From: Meghimatium bilineatum
Taxonomy: Eukaryota; Mollusca; Gastropoda; Stylommatophora; Philomycidae
DNA length: 64,000 nucleotides
Direction: 5' to 3'
Assembly: GCA_034231615.1 (NCBI GenBank)
Contig: CM067298.1
Coordinates: 24,335,934-24,399,933 of the forward strand
Shown here: positions 10,347 to 58,670 of the stretch, one piece after another
Numbering within the stretch: position 1 is the first letter of the stretch
Layout: the number at the start of each line of letters is the position of its first letter
Program-made: the position numbers and the translations under genes
Notes under the pieces: model-generated
Told to the model about the DNA's origin: nothing
Seen by the model: only the letters and a program-made list of their open reading frames with translations
Database searches by the model: none

Positions 10347-12431
10347 CATTTTGAAGTATATTTTAAATTACATTCAATAATACAACCTCTTCCTTTTGGT
10401 AATTTTTTATAGTAGTTAGAATTTTTTTCCCATTTAAAATCACCAGTTGGTAATTTTTGAGACATTGCATATCCATATAAATTATTTGCATCAAGATAAA
10501 GAAGATAAATTAATTGTTTTATGTCCTTAATATAATCTTGAATATATTTATTATTTGCTTTAACATATCTAGGTCCTAAAACACCAGAATATCCACCTCT
10601 TATTCCTTTTTCAAACATTAATAACATATCAGGATCAGTTAATAATTCTAATTTTACTTTTGTAAATTTTAATCCACATTCCCAAGTTAAACCAGGAAGT
10701 GAAAAACAATAACATGGATCAATATTATGATGTTTTAAATTCTCTAAACTTTTCAAATGCATCTGCTAAAATTAATACATCTGTTTTTAAATAAATATCA
10801 TGATAATCTTGAAGTGTTTTACAATTAAAATGTTTCCAAATATTGTGTGCATGTTCATATTCTTTTTCAGATACATTTTCATCTGTTAAAGTTGAATACA
10901 ATTTTTCTATTGGTGGTAATTTATTTTCTTTCAATCTATTTATAGAATCAATATATTCATATGGATAAATTCCTTTAAATGACTTATCATGTTTTAATGC
11001 TTGGAAATCGTTTTCATTAAAATGTTCTTGTAGTAATTTAAAATCATCATCTAACATACTTTTTGAAATATTATCTAATGAATTAGTTAAAAATCTATAA
11101 CTATCTAAATATCTTAATTTCGTATAATAATTTCCATATTCAAAAGAAATATACTCTTCTGCTGTTTTTGCCAACACAGTAAGTTTATTATATTTATTTT
11201 CATATCTCATTATTTCATCAATCATAAAATGAAAATCATATCTACTTCCATTATGAAAGAATACTGGAATAATTTTAGAATGTTTACCTTCTTTTGTATT
11301 ACAAGATTGACATGCAGCTCCTCTATATTTTCCATTATAATGGTTATGTTCTCTTATTTTAGTATTTTCATCTGAAAATTCTTTTTTACACATATAACAA
11401 TTAGTTGTATTAGTAAAATCTATTTCTTGTTGATAAGAAAGTTTACACTTTGATTTTTTATAATAATTTAATTTTTTAGAAATATGATTATAACGTTCTA
11501 AAATAGTTTCAACAAAATGTTCTATTGCATCTTCACCAGTATAAGTGATATATTCGGATTGTACTAAATTAGAATAATCAGATTTTATATATAAACCATA
11601 TGAAATAATTTCTTGTTTAAATATTGGTTTGGTATATGGATTATTAGAATCTGGTTTTTTAGTATTTTTATTTGGTATATTTTTAGCTTCAAAATCAGCA
11701 TACATTACTATTGGTCTTTTAGAACTAAAATGATGATTTTTAAATTCTAAATTAATATCTTCCTTTGTTGGAAAAACAGTTTTACAAAAATTATGATTAA
11801 TACATTTTTCTCTATGATTATTTAATGCATTTTCTGTTCTAAATATATTCATACAACTTCTACAAACATGTCCTTTATTTCTATTTTTACATAACAAAGA
11901 ATCAAGATTTTTAATTAAACAATAATGTGTATTACCATTTTCTTCTAAATATAATAAATCAATCGTTATTTCCCTATCATTATATGTAGAAGTATAAATA
12001 GGATAAAGAGAATATTTATCCTCTAAATCTTCTAGGGCAAAAACATTAATACTTAAACCAGGATTTTGTTTTTCAAATTTTGGAATATCATTAATTTTAA
12101 CAGGATACTCAATTTTATTCATATTAATTTCATCTTCATATTTTTGATATTTTGATACTCTTTCTTTATTATTATCTGCAGGATATAATTTTGATAGAAT
12201 TGACCATAAGAAAGATTTATTATCTTTTGTATTTTTAACATTAATTATATTTAAACTTTTAAATTCTGTTGGAATATAAGATGATGCTCTAAGACTTTGT
12301 GTTCTATAAGTTTTTACAACTGTCTTGATGATTTGGTTAAATTCATGACCACTACCTCGTTCTTGAAATTCATCTACCCAAGTCTCAAATTTCTCTCTAT
12401 TAATATTATAAAATTTATTAAAGTCATTCAT
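10330..12431 (-). pseudogene. Polinton protein-primed DNA polymerase B, C-terminus deleted
   Basis: A minus-strand ATG at 12431 opens a 568-codon frame. A zinc-finger-like cluster lies at residues 190-210 (C-x2-C...H-x3-C). The exonuclease I motif 'YADFEAK' is at about 244. A second zinc cluster of HNH/endonuclease VII type, 'CYMCKKEF...HNHYNGKYRGA...C..C', is at 345-377. Exonuclease II 'FHNGSRYDF' is at 392 and exonuclease III 'YHDIYLKTD' at 543. One indel near 10745 moves to the frame containing 'CFSLPGLTWECGLKF' and 'LLYLDANNLYGYAM', the palm motif A of family B. The sequence then stops near 10330 with motifs B (K-x-N-S-x-Y-G) and C (DTDS) missing. Without them it cannot polymerise. The start codon directly follows the stop of the upstream minus-strand gene. 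Confidence 0.9.
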
Positions 12432-12910
12432 TTATCTAAGAATACGAACTTCTCCTTGATAATGTGCTTCTATAATATCAAAAGGTAACGGAGTGTTAAA
12501 CTCTGATGTTATAACTAATTTAATTTTTATCGGTTTTTTAATGTTTTCTACTATATCTTTAACTTCACTTTTAATCAGGTTGAAATATGTGTTTATATTA
12601 TTTTCTTGAAAATCATCAATTATATATTCACTTATAATATTTCTGAAGATTTGTTTCTGCTCATTTTATTAGGAAACATTTTTAATATACTTTTTTCTTT
12701 TATAATTTTTATAATAATCAGGATTATCAATCATAAAATTTTGATATGCTTCTTTATATTTTTCTTTATTTTCTTCATAATGTCTCAATTTATATGGTTT
12801 ATTACATTCTTTACAACTTGCTCTCTAACACCATATTTTGCTGTTTTATCTTTTGTAAAGTAATTAAAAGATTTTAATTCATGACAGATTGAACAAGTTT
12901 TGCAGTCCAT
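12432..12910 (-). pseudogene. Small zinc-binding protein upstream of PolB, two frameshifts
   Basis: A minus-strand ATG at 12910 starts 'MDCKTCSICHELKSFNYFTK' in one frame. The next piece reads 'ASCKECNKPYKLRHYEENKE' and the last 'SEVKDIVENIKKPIKIKL' up to a TAA that touches the polymerase ATG (TAAATG). The C-x2-C...C-x2-CN spacing suggests a zinc ribbon, seen in small proteins next to the polymerase in related elements. Two frameshifts break it. Function is unknown; a role in DNA binding or replication is inference from position. Confidence 0.6.
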
Positions 12911-12976
12911 TTTATATGTGTATTTTTTAGATATATAATGATTTAATTATTTAAAAAAAAAAAAAAAAAATAGGGA

Positions 12977-13382
12977 ATTTCCGAATTGACTTTTTATGTT
13001 ATGGAAATATTATTATTTTCACGGTTGTTAGTACACAGTTTAAAAAAGTATATTTTAATTACTAAATATTTAGGATTTTATTATAAGCGTATATAGATTT
13101 TTAATTTTTTATATTTCAAACTATAGAAAATTTCGCTCGAATGGGGTGGTATTGTCTTTTTATCATTTTATCTATTTTTACAACCATAGAGTATTTCATT
13201 TTTTTTAAATTATTATATTTCATTTGAGTGTTACAAAAAATGTAAGATCTGTTTTTTTCCAAAATTTTTATTTTCGATAATATTAAAACATTATCATGTT
13301 AGGGTTATCCTTTTTAATATTTTAATATATTCGAAAATAAAAAAAAGATGGTGAGCCAGAATCGTCATTATGGTATACTACT
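12977..13382 (-). repeat. Polinton right terminal inverted repeat
   Basis: About 406 bp, the reverse complement of 7436-7836, ending 'cattatggtatactact' at 13382. A run of about 19 A lies directly inside it at 12953-12971. Confidence 0.92.
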
Positions 13383-13388
13383 CACGAT
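13383..13388. repeat. Polinton target-site duplication, right
   Basis: CACGAT, an exact copy of 7430-7435. Confidence 0.85.
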
Positions 13389-13762
13389 GGATACAACAAT
13401 CACTTTTTAAACATACAAAGCAGTGAATTGGTATTAAGTAAAAGTACTCTAAAAAGACAAAAAATAAGTGTAGTGACATTTATTTTTGGAAAGTTTCTTC
13501 TATCATGGTTGGGGAGAAATTATAGAAAAAGCATAATTTACGAAAATTCTCATCCTGACCTAAAAAGTAAGTTAAAAAAAATTTTATTGAAAAAAAATAT
13601 TTCAAAAGAAAAATAATAACAAAACATAGTTTAAAGGTAGAACATTTTGTACTGTTGGGCTCTAAAATGAGTTTACAAGGTGTATTTCCAGGTTTAACTT
13701 CATCTGTAAGCCAACATTTGTTATTCATGAAAGTTTTAAATTATTTTCATTTTAATACATTT

Positions 13763-14355
13763 TAAAGGCTACCCGTTTTCAACACAAGCTTGTTACTGGA
13801 TTCAATAATCCTAGACGGACCAAGTTTCAGGTAGAGTACTATTAATATCAACATAATTTTACATCTTATCTTACTGAAACATAAACACTTTCAATATTTT
13901 GGGCATAATTTCATGTTTTCATTGTTCTCTAATGTTCTTCCGTCCCCTAAATCGTTCCTCTACCGCTGGTTGAACCTGAATCGCATCCTTGAATTCTCTA
14001 GCAGCGCTTAGTGTGCTTTCCCAACACTTTGAGAAACCGTGTACTATTTCAACTACATATTCATTGTTCAGTAAATATTCTTTGTGTTCAGATTGCAGGT
14101 TACAATTTTCAACTATTACTGCAATCATTGTAATTATCTTTCGCATGTGTTGCACACACTATATAAATGCAGTGATTTGAAGAGGAAAGTGCTGGTAAAC
14201 GCCAATACTGTGTAATAACTATAGCTTCACAAAAAGGCAGAGGGATGGGTGTCCTTAGTACAGTAATACTTGCTTACGTTTCAAACAGTTGCGATGTCCA
14301 ACATAGCTCCTTAGCAGCAAGGCGTAGATACGGGGTAAATGGAGAAAGGTGAACC
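13763..14355 (-). repeat. ~590-bp repeat, right arm of the inverted pair
   Basis: The reverse complement of 3760-4352 with moderate divergence. The minus strand keeps a 78-codon frame 'MQHMRKIITMIAVIVENCNL...' that is better preserved than in the left arm and ends 'ERFRGRKNIREQ'. No known domain is recognised. Confidence 0.7.
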
Positions 14356-14397
14356 CCATTGTCTATTTATGAAAATAAAAATGACATTTATCTATAT

Positions 14398-14930
14398 TAA
14401 TTAATTAATTCATTCATTCATTCATTAATGTATTCTTCATTGGTACCATGCCTTCCGTCGTAGGGGATCATGTCTCTCCACAGTTCTCTGTCTGTTATAC
14501 TTTTAATTATAGTTTCTGATAATTCTGCATCATGCCAGGCTTGCAAGCCATCCAACATTTTCTCACATTGTCTTCCTCTGTCCCTCTTACCCTCGATATT
14601 TCCAGTTGTTATGATGTTCTCCAAACCACATCATGACATGACCCAGAAACTGTGATTGTCGTTTTATAATATAAGTTCTCTATTTAAGTTGACCAGTTGT
14701 AGAGTTATATCATTACTCTTTTTAGCTGTCCACGATATTTGCAACATTCTTCTATAAAACCACATCTCTGTGGCCTCCATATGTTTACTTGCAATACTGT
14801 ATTGTCAATTGTCCATGCTTCACTACCATATAAAAGTATGGGCTCTGTGTAACATTTTAGTATGTTCTTTCCTACTTCTATTGATAATGAATTATTACAC
14901 AAGATGTTCCTCATCTTGTGTAGTGTTGCC
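14398..14930 (-). mobile_element. RTE-like LINE, 3' end of reverse transcriptase
   Basis: Minus-strand frames read 'MRNILCNNSLSIEVGK', 'TEPILLYGSEAWTI' and then 'GKRDRGRQCEKMLDGLQAWH' and 'DRELWRDMIPYDGRHGT'. This is the same C-terminal order as the copy at 2404-2962. On this strand the element ends in an AATG repeat (written as 'attcattcattcatt' on + at 14407-14425). The two pieces are in different frames with lost bases between them, so the copy is dead. Confidence 0.85.
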
Positions 14931-15214
14931 TTTGCCTATGTTGTTCGACTTTTTATCTCAGTGACGCATCTACCATCTGAAGTAATAATTGAACTTAAAT
15001 ATTTTAAATATTTGGTATGCCAGGGAATTATGAGAAAAACTATGGTGTGTCACGGGTGAGGAAAGGTTGCGAAGCGCTGTTATAGAGTGATTAGTTGTAA
15101 GTATAATTGAGGATATTCAATGACAGCGTTTAATGTTACAATTTGGGCGACTGTGGTAAAATCGATAACGACAAAGAGAACGGCAAAACATCAAACATTG
15201 TTGACCGTGGTGAC

Positions 15215-15465
15215 ATTCTTCTTCTTCAGCGTTCGCTCTCAGATAACCACAACGAATATTTCGTGTGATTTCCGCCGGGGAGCGTGAAGTACGTTGTGCT
15301 GCGTGAAGTACGTTGTGCTGCGTGAAGTACGTTGTGCTGCGTGAAGTACGTTGTGCTGCGTGAAGTACGTTGTACAAGTTACACAGTAGAACTGTAATTA
15401 TTTGCACCCCGGTTGGTCACTTGTGGTCAGGACGTCCGAGATCCAGCACATCTGTTTTCGTCATT
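15215..15465. repeat. Dispersed repeat with GAA-type end
   Basis: Related to 5040-5165 ('tttccgccggggagcgtgaagtac', 'atttgcaccccgg', 'atccagcacatctg'). On the minus strand it ends in 'aacgctgaagaagaagaatg', much like the 3' end of the SINE family seen at 46198-46476. It may be a second SINE-like family using the same tail. Confidence 0.5.
15282..15375. repeat. 19-bp tandem repeat, 5 copies
   Basis: Five head-to-tail copies of 'gcgtgaagtacgttgtgct', amplified within the dispersed repeat. The related copy at 5040 has a single unit. Confidence 0.9.
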
Positions 15466-15714
15466 CCTTTATTTCGGGTTTGGTCCCTCCGTGGTGACAT
15501 TCAAATTGGGGAAAAGGACTAGCGTGCAGTGTAGTGCGGAGAGTGATGTTAAAGACGTTGAAATACATTGTTGCCGTGCTAGTAATATAGCTACGGATGG
15601 TAACAAAATTGAACATTATTAGCTACCATCGCAACGGCGACACAATGTTTATCTATTCTCTGAACACTATCCTACTGGAAATCTAGAACGACCATTGTCC
15701 TGTCACAAGAGATA

Positions 15715-16600
15715 TGGCGCATGGCTGAGAAATTAGAGCAGGGGTCGGCAACCATTTGCTGTGTGCCAACTTAAGGTTTTAAATTATTCAGAGTGCCAAC
15801 ATCACATATTATTTTATAGAAGTCGAGGTCGATATTCTTATTTTACCATATATTTTAATTTATATTTTAATTAATTAATATATAGTGATATTCAATAATA
15901 TGTAAAGTTTTAAACAACATTAAAAGAAATATTTTCTTGAAAGATTAAACAAACTTTTTTATTATTAATGGGAGCCTTGCCTTGCATGGTCTTGACCAGT
16001 TGCTCAATATCGACAACATACTTTGTCACTTTGAGTTTGACACAATTTTCTAATGTTCAGGCGTTAGACAACTACGCTATGGATTTAGCACTGCTTTTAT
16101 GTGAGAGAAAATTTTCTCACAGGAATAGGTTGATCCAAAAGCTGAAAGAAGAGCACAAGCAATTTTCGTCAAACAGATGTAATAATTTGGAAGGGATGTC
16201 CAACGGCTGAGAATAGCTGCAGACTTTTCTAGATTTTCATTTTCCTGAGACTTCCGTAGTTCAACAAATTTTGATGTCCATAATTCTGAAAATCTGAAGT
16301 CAATCTGTTGCTAAAACTCCGCTAATCGATTTATAATCAACTTTATACAGCAAACGTGAAGAGTCTGCCTGCCATTTGAAATTGCTTGGCGTGCCAAGTG
16401 TAGCACGCGTGCCATAGGTTGCCGACCCCTGAGTTAGAGCGTTGGTCTCACACTAGTAAGGTCTAGAGCTCGATCCCCGGTAAGGACTGAGTTTTTTTCT
16501 GTCGGTGTGTACATTAAAAAAACTCACCCTGTACACGATGAGGCGACAGCAAGAGCATGCTGCCTTTATCACACAGCTACAAAATCCCGTAAGTGAAACA
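15715..16600 (+). mobile_element. tRNA-derived SINE split by a hAT insertion
   Basis: The left piece ends 'atggctgagaaattagag' and the right piece (from 16440) continues 'cgttggtctcacactag' and 'tctagagctcgatccccgg'. Joined, they form a tRNA-like head: an A box of the form TGGC-N-GA-N3-TTAGAGC and a B box close to GGTTCGANTCC. The unit has an unrelated body and is not a working tRNA gene. The hAT element sits inside the A box. Confidence 0.7.
15739..16431. mobile_element. Non-autonomous hAT element, 693 bp
   Basis: Starts CAGGGGTCGGCAACC and ends with its inverted complement GGTTGCCGACCCCTG. It is flanked by 8-bp duplications aattagag (15731-15738) and agttagag (16432-16439), which differ at one base. 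Both are hAT hallmarks. The interior carries a decayed frame with 'CERKFSHRNRLIQKLKEEHK' and 'NLEGMSNG' that I do not recognise as transposase. The element inserted into a tRNA-derived SINE. Confidence 0.88.
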
Positions 16601-18269
16601 TGGAAATATGAAACGTTATTAGAGTCTTGAAAAAGGTCCCAGTTGGACCGATACGTCAAAAATTGCCCTGTTTTGTTTTATTGCATGCTTTTGATATACA
16701 TTTTCATCTATATTTATTCATAGTTTTCTTAGTAACCTGTTTAACTAATTTTGTATTACTATTTGTTCCTTTGGTTACTGCGGCACCCTCCACTTTGTCG
16801 GACATCGCCCGACCATTTGGTTATGTATACAAAATCACTCTCTGCAACTCCTTAAAGGGAAACATGCAGTATTTGACAAGAGAGATCTTGCGGCAAATTG
16901 AAAGCGAACGTCAACGTGATGCTGTCAAGACATTGCACTGGTAAATAGCTTCCTACAGTTTGTTTCCTGCAGCATCCATTATTTTATAGTACATTTATCT
17001 TTGAGCATCTGATGATATCTTACAAAGAGAAATCTTCTCAGACCTAGACATGGTGCACAACGTTGAAACAAATCTATTCTTGCTACAAAATGTAGAGAAA
17101 GGTGGGGGTTTGTAGTGTTCAAACAATACATCCCCCCTCCTACACTTTAGAAGAGGACACAAAGTATATCATTGGAAAAAGTTAAAGGTAAATCCCATGA
17201 CAACTACCTACGGCCGGATATATATAAATTTTCATGTACTAAGCCGCAGAAACTATTAGGTGGAGTGGCCAGCTCCCTTCCATGCTGTGTTTACCTTCCT
17301 CAACTTCGGATTTTTGTTTTCACTAGAAAACGTAGAATAATGGAGCATGCATGTCTCCTTTACTGTTTTTCCCAAAAAGATAATTACAGACACTAAATTG
17401 AGAATATTCACTTTTATTTATGTACCCTCACCCTTATTTAAAGCGTATGTATGATCCTTCTTGCTAGAATTTGTAATTTGGTGTGTTCCTTCATTTTTAC
17501 CAATATAAGTTCAGACCAGGTAAGGATACTGGCGATAAACCTATGAAAGCTCTCCTTTACTTCCAATGTGAACAAAAGGATACAATAGCTCTGTTTTAAT
17601 TTTGTGAATCGAATCAAGCAAGCTACACATAATATCCTTTCTAGAGCGTCGATCATCAGTCTGTGCTATAGAGCAGCAAGGTACAGTACAAGTAGCAATG
17701 ATGAAAAGTAAAGTATAAGAAGTGTAGAATGCTTGTTACTAATCCAACTTGATAACTTGAATAACAAGTTCACTCCTACATTCTCTCTATGGTGATCTGC
17801 TTGAGCTGGTGAATCCTGCCAGCATGAATAAACTAGTTTACATAATTATCTATTGACTGATAAGACACGGACACAATTCTGCCACATTATGATGGTGAAA
17901 ACTCATGTCTGAAAACCAAGTCCACATAAATTAAAGTCATGATAACTTCTGAATATTTATTTTAATACTATCTTCTCAGGTAATGATCAGTAGTAAGTCG
18001 AGTCGTATTTCGATTATACATTCCTGCTACCTCGTCGGGAATTATTCTTAAAAATGACTTCTTTAATTTTTACTGTTATTGTCATTGTTCAATTTGTGTA
18101 TTATTTTTGTTTACAGCCAACAAAAATCATCGGAAAAGCCAAATTTGTCACTTTAGAAGGATTAATTCAAATTTAGCACACATGTTTTATATTATAATTG
18201 TTCACTAGGAGGCCTTGATTTTCTTACCAATCAATTGTTATATGTTATTTTGTTTATCCGTATTTTTAG
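16601..18269. other. Upstream region of the C1GALT1-like gene
   Basis: No exon, tandem repeat or recognisable element can be supported here. A motif at 16627-16660 (aaaaaggtccc...ggaccgatacgtc) resembles sequences often found near Penelope-like ends, but it stands alone. A promoter or untranslated first exon of the C1GALT1-like gene could lie here and cannot be seen. Confidence 0.3.
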
Positions 18270-18304
18270 GACTGACACAAAAACCTGGCAGGTTCGGTAG
18301 TTCC

Positions 18305-56000
<37,696 letters not shown>

Positions 56001-56214
56001 TTATGAATTGTTTGAAAGTTTGTGATTTAGAAAATTTTACCTTACTATTTCTATCACATTGGATGAGAAGGAATTCATGCTACTTTGAGACTTGTGGTGT
56101 TACTGAAATTGCCAAACTGGACACACACTTAAACCCTATTTATTTATATACAGTTCAAAATGGACCTTGGTTGATATGTAAATTGTACCACATTTTTACC
56201 CTATATGGTAGCAT

Positions 56215-56395
56215 CAATTTATTTCCAGGGATTGAAATGGAAGCAGAGAAAAGCAACATTTTGACTTGCTATACATGTTGTAAGAGGCACATACAGAGTT
56301 TTGAGGGTTCAGTTGGCTATCCGATAGGAAATATCAAGCCAAAGGTCATGTTGAAATTAAATGTTTTGGGTCATAAAACGCAGATATTGAATTAA
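56215..56395 (+). mobile_element. GAA-tailed SINE, diverged copy
   Basis: 'gaagcagagaaaagcaacat', 'acatgttgtaagaggcac', 'agttggctatccgatagg' and 'cataaaacgcagatattg' keep the SINE block order. The 3' end and tail are lost. It may lie in the 3' untranslated region of the C1GALT1-like gene, which ends at or after 56000. Confidence 0.65.
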
Positions 56396-56489
56396 ACTGT
56401 ATTATGTGTTATAACGTGTTTAATTATCAAGACAATCAATATGATGTAATACTACAATGAAACGGAACAACAATAGTACTTACGTAGAA

Positions 56490-56886
56490 CACAGGATTTT
56501 GATGATTCACTTGAACACAACAGAAGGACTATCACTAAGACTAAGGGGTTATACGGTGTAACACGAAAGCATACAATTACAATACACAAGACATTTTCAA
56601 CGTTTCAAATCATTAGGTATTTCTCAAGAATATATAAAACAGACAAACAATGAAAACAGTAAAAATAATGTTACCACAACAGACGCACTAGATACACTAT
56701 TGACATATAAACAATACAAAGTTCAAGGTGACAATGATGTATATGGAAACATGTAGTCATGGAAGCGGGTTTTGTTGAAATTTAGACGGGATATAATAAT
56801 AGATATAACAAATTATTACAACATGGATAGCAATACAATAAGGACCGCACCAACAAATTTAAACAAATGAATGTTCAGAGTGGGCA
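56490..56886 (-). repeat. Penelope-like pseudo-LTR, left inverted arm
   Basis: Reverse complement of 58591-58989 with moderate divergence; starts 'acaggattttgatgattcac', ends 'aaacaaatgaatgttcagag'. Confidence 0.85.
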
Positions 56887-56916
56887 TAAATTTTGTGCAG
56901 CATATAGAAAACTGGT

Positions 56917-57479
56917 ATGCCTAAACAGCTTTCATCGATTCAAAGAGAATCAGCGCTAGTGGGGAGGTTGTCTCTACACAGTAACAACCTCCACAAATTT
57001 TGCTGCCTAATATTCACAAAGAATGTAATCCTTATTGTCTCTGCTTGCTCTTGTCCCACTGAACGTATATTTGATTTCCTTGATAGTATTTTCCAACCCT
57101 TAGTAGAACAACTGCCTTCATTTTAAAAATATACTAAACATGTTTTAACTATATTTTCTTCTGTTCAGTTGTCTTCTGACCGCACTTATCGTCTGTTATT
57201 ATTTGATGTTTGTTCTGTATATACCTACTTCTATACTCCATTCTGATGGTCGTAGAGCGTTGCAGCTTTTTCTTGATAAGAACCCCCATCACTCTATAAC
57301 TACTCCCACTCTTATCCTTGCCGAAATTGTGCTTACAATCAACTGTTTTGAATTCGATGGACACGTTTTTGATCAGATCAAGGGTGTTGTTATGGGCACT
57401 AAGATGGGACCCAATTATGTGTGTCTTTTCATGGGAAATCTTGAACATTAAGTTTTGGAGACTTATGAAGGTCCTTTTC

Positions 57480-57553
<74 letters not shown>

Positions 57554-58670
57554 TGATGCTGGTATAGGTATTACTGACATTCCTGAGACAGAATTGTCTC
57601 GCAACATAAATTTTATCAATTTATTTTAACCCTGCTATTCAATTCACATCTAACATCTCTACTACTTCTGTCAACTTTCTTGACATTATTGTCACTATTC
57701 ATCCACCTTACCTCAGCACATCCGTTTACTACAAATCTAATGATGTACATGGTTTTCTGATCTACACTTCTTCTCATCCTCCTGCTTGTCGCAACTCCCC
57801 TCCATTCTCTCAGCTTCTTCGCCTACATCGCTTATGTAGTGATGATGATGAATTTCTTGATAAATCCTCTGAAATGATTAATTTCTTTCGTAGGCGATCG
57901 TTCCTGACTGTCCTTTCATTGGCATGGCGTCGTGTTTGCAAATTATCTCAATTTGATATCTTGACTAATACTCAGGTACTTCATCCTCCTCTGATAGAGT
58001 TAAACTTGTCCTCACATTTCATCCCCATAACTCAAGTGTCCGTCGAATCTTGTTCAAACAAAATTCTCTTCTCCAGTCTGATTTTGAAACTCGTGCCGCT
58101 TTCCAGGACTTTCCTTTGGTTGCCTCTAGGCGTGACAAACATCTGAATAACATCTTGGTCCACAGTCACCTCAGGTGTTATGTTCATGCTCACTTTGACA
58201 GTATTCGTTGAAAACGCGATCGTTGCTACACATGTCTCTATGTAGATCAGATTTGCTGTTTAATTTCCTAAGGCAACTTTCACTATCGATGATGCCTTTT
58301 CATGTGAATCCTGTAATGCCATTTACCATATCATATGTAAACGTTGTGACAAGAAGTATATGGGTGAAACAGACTTACTATTGAGTTAACGCTTCTGTAG
58401 ACATCTTCATGTCATAAAGCACAGAGAACCTACCCCTGTCCTCATTCATTTCAATGGTGATGGTCAATAATGGGACCCTCGATATTCAGGTCACAGCCCT
58501 CATATCCTGCACCATGGATGACAGATCTAGGTACGCTCTTGGAAATTGGTTTTTTGTTAGTTTGGTACTCTCGCGTCTTTTTGACTTAACTCCGAACATT
58601 CATGTGTTTAAATTTGTGTTGATGTGGTCCTTATTGTATTGCTGTCCATGTTGTATTGGGTAATAATTTG
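56917..58670 (+). pseudogene. Penelope-like reverse transcriptase / GIY-YIG endonuclease
   Basis: Broken frames give, in order: 'IVSACSCPTERIFDFLDSIF' (57035), 'LLFDVCSVYT' and 'SDGRRALQLFLDKNPHH' (57200-57290), 'FDQIKGVVMGTKMGPNYV' (57370; the M-G-xMGP block of Penelope RTs), then a (TA)n tract where the YxDD catalytic block should stand. After that come 'STTSVNFLDIIVTIHPPYL', 'HPPACRNSPPFSQLLRLHRL' (57780) and, near the end, 'IYHIICKRCDKKYMGET' (58320), the start of the GIY-YIG domain with its CC-type zinc motif. Frames change at least five times and several stops occur. Confidence 0.82.
57486..57551. repeat. (TA)n microsatellite inside the Penelope RT
   Basis: 66 bp of TA between the coding blocks 'GPFLFHI' and 'GITDIPETELS', i.e. 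at the position of the RT catalytic R-YIDD block. Confidence 0.97.

Larger units (their letters stand above)
7436..13382. mobile_element. Polinton/Maverick element, internally deleted
   Basis: A 5,947-bp element bounded by ~400-bp terminal inverted repeats that start with AG and flanked by a perfect 6-bp target duplication CACGAT. Both are Polinton hallmarks. It holds two opposed gene groups: ATPase, minor capsid and major capsid on +, and zinc protein plus protein-primed DNA polymerase B on -. They meet tail to tail near 10330. Intact Polintons are usually about 15-20 kb and also carry a retroviral-type integrase and an adenovirus-type protease; neither is visible here. The polymerase stops before its palm motifs B and C, and the major capsid gene is shortened. 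The centre has therefore been lost, and every gene carries a frameshift or stop. The interior is far more AT-rich than the flanks. The intact ends mean the copy could once have been moved by proteins supplied in trans (inference). Confidence 0.93.

Noticed and set aside
7436..13382. An intact virus-like Polinton
   Set aside because: All genes are interrupted, the PolB lacks motifs B and C, and integrase and protease are absent.
16627..16660. Penelope-like 3' end motif (ggtccc ... ggaccgatacgtc)
   Set aside because: Only a short motif with no arm partner or coding region nearby.
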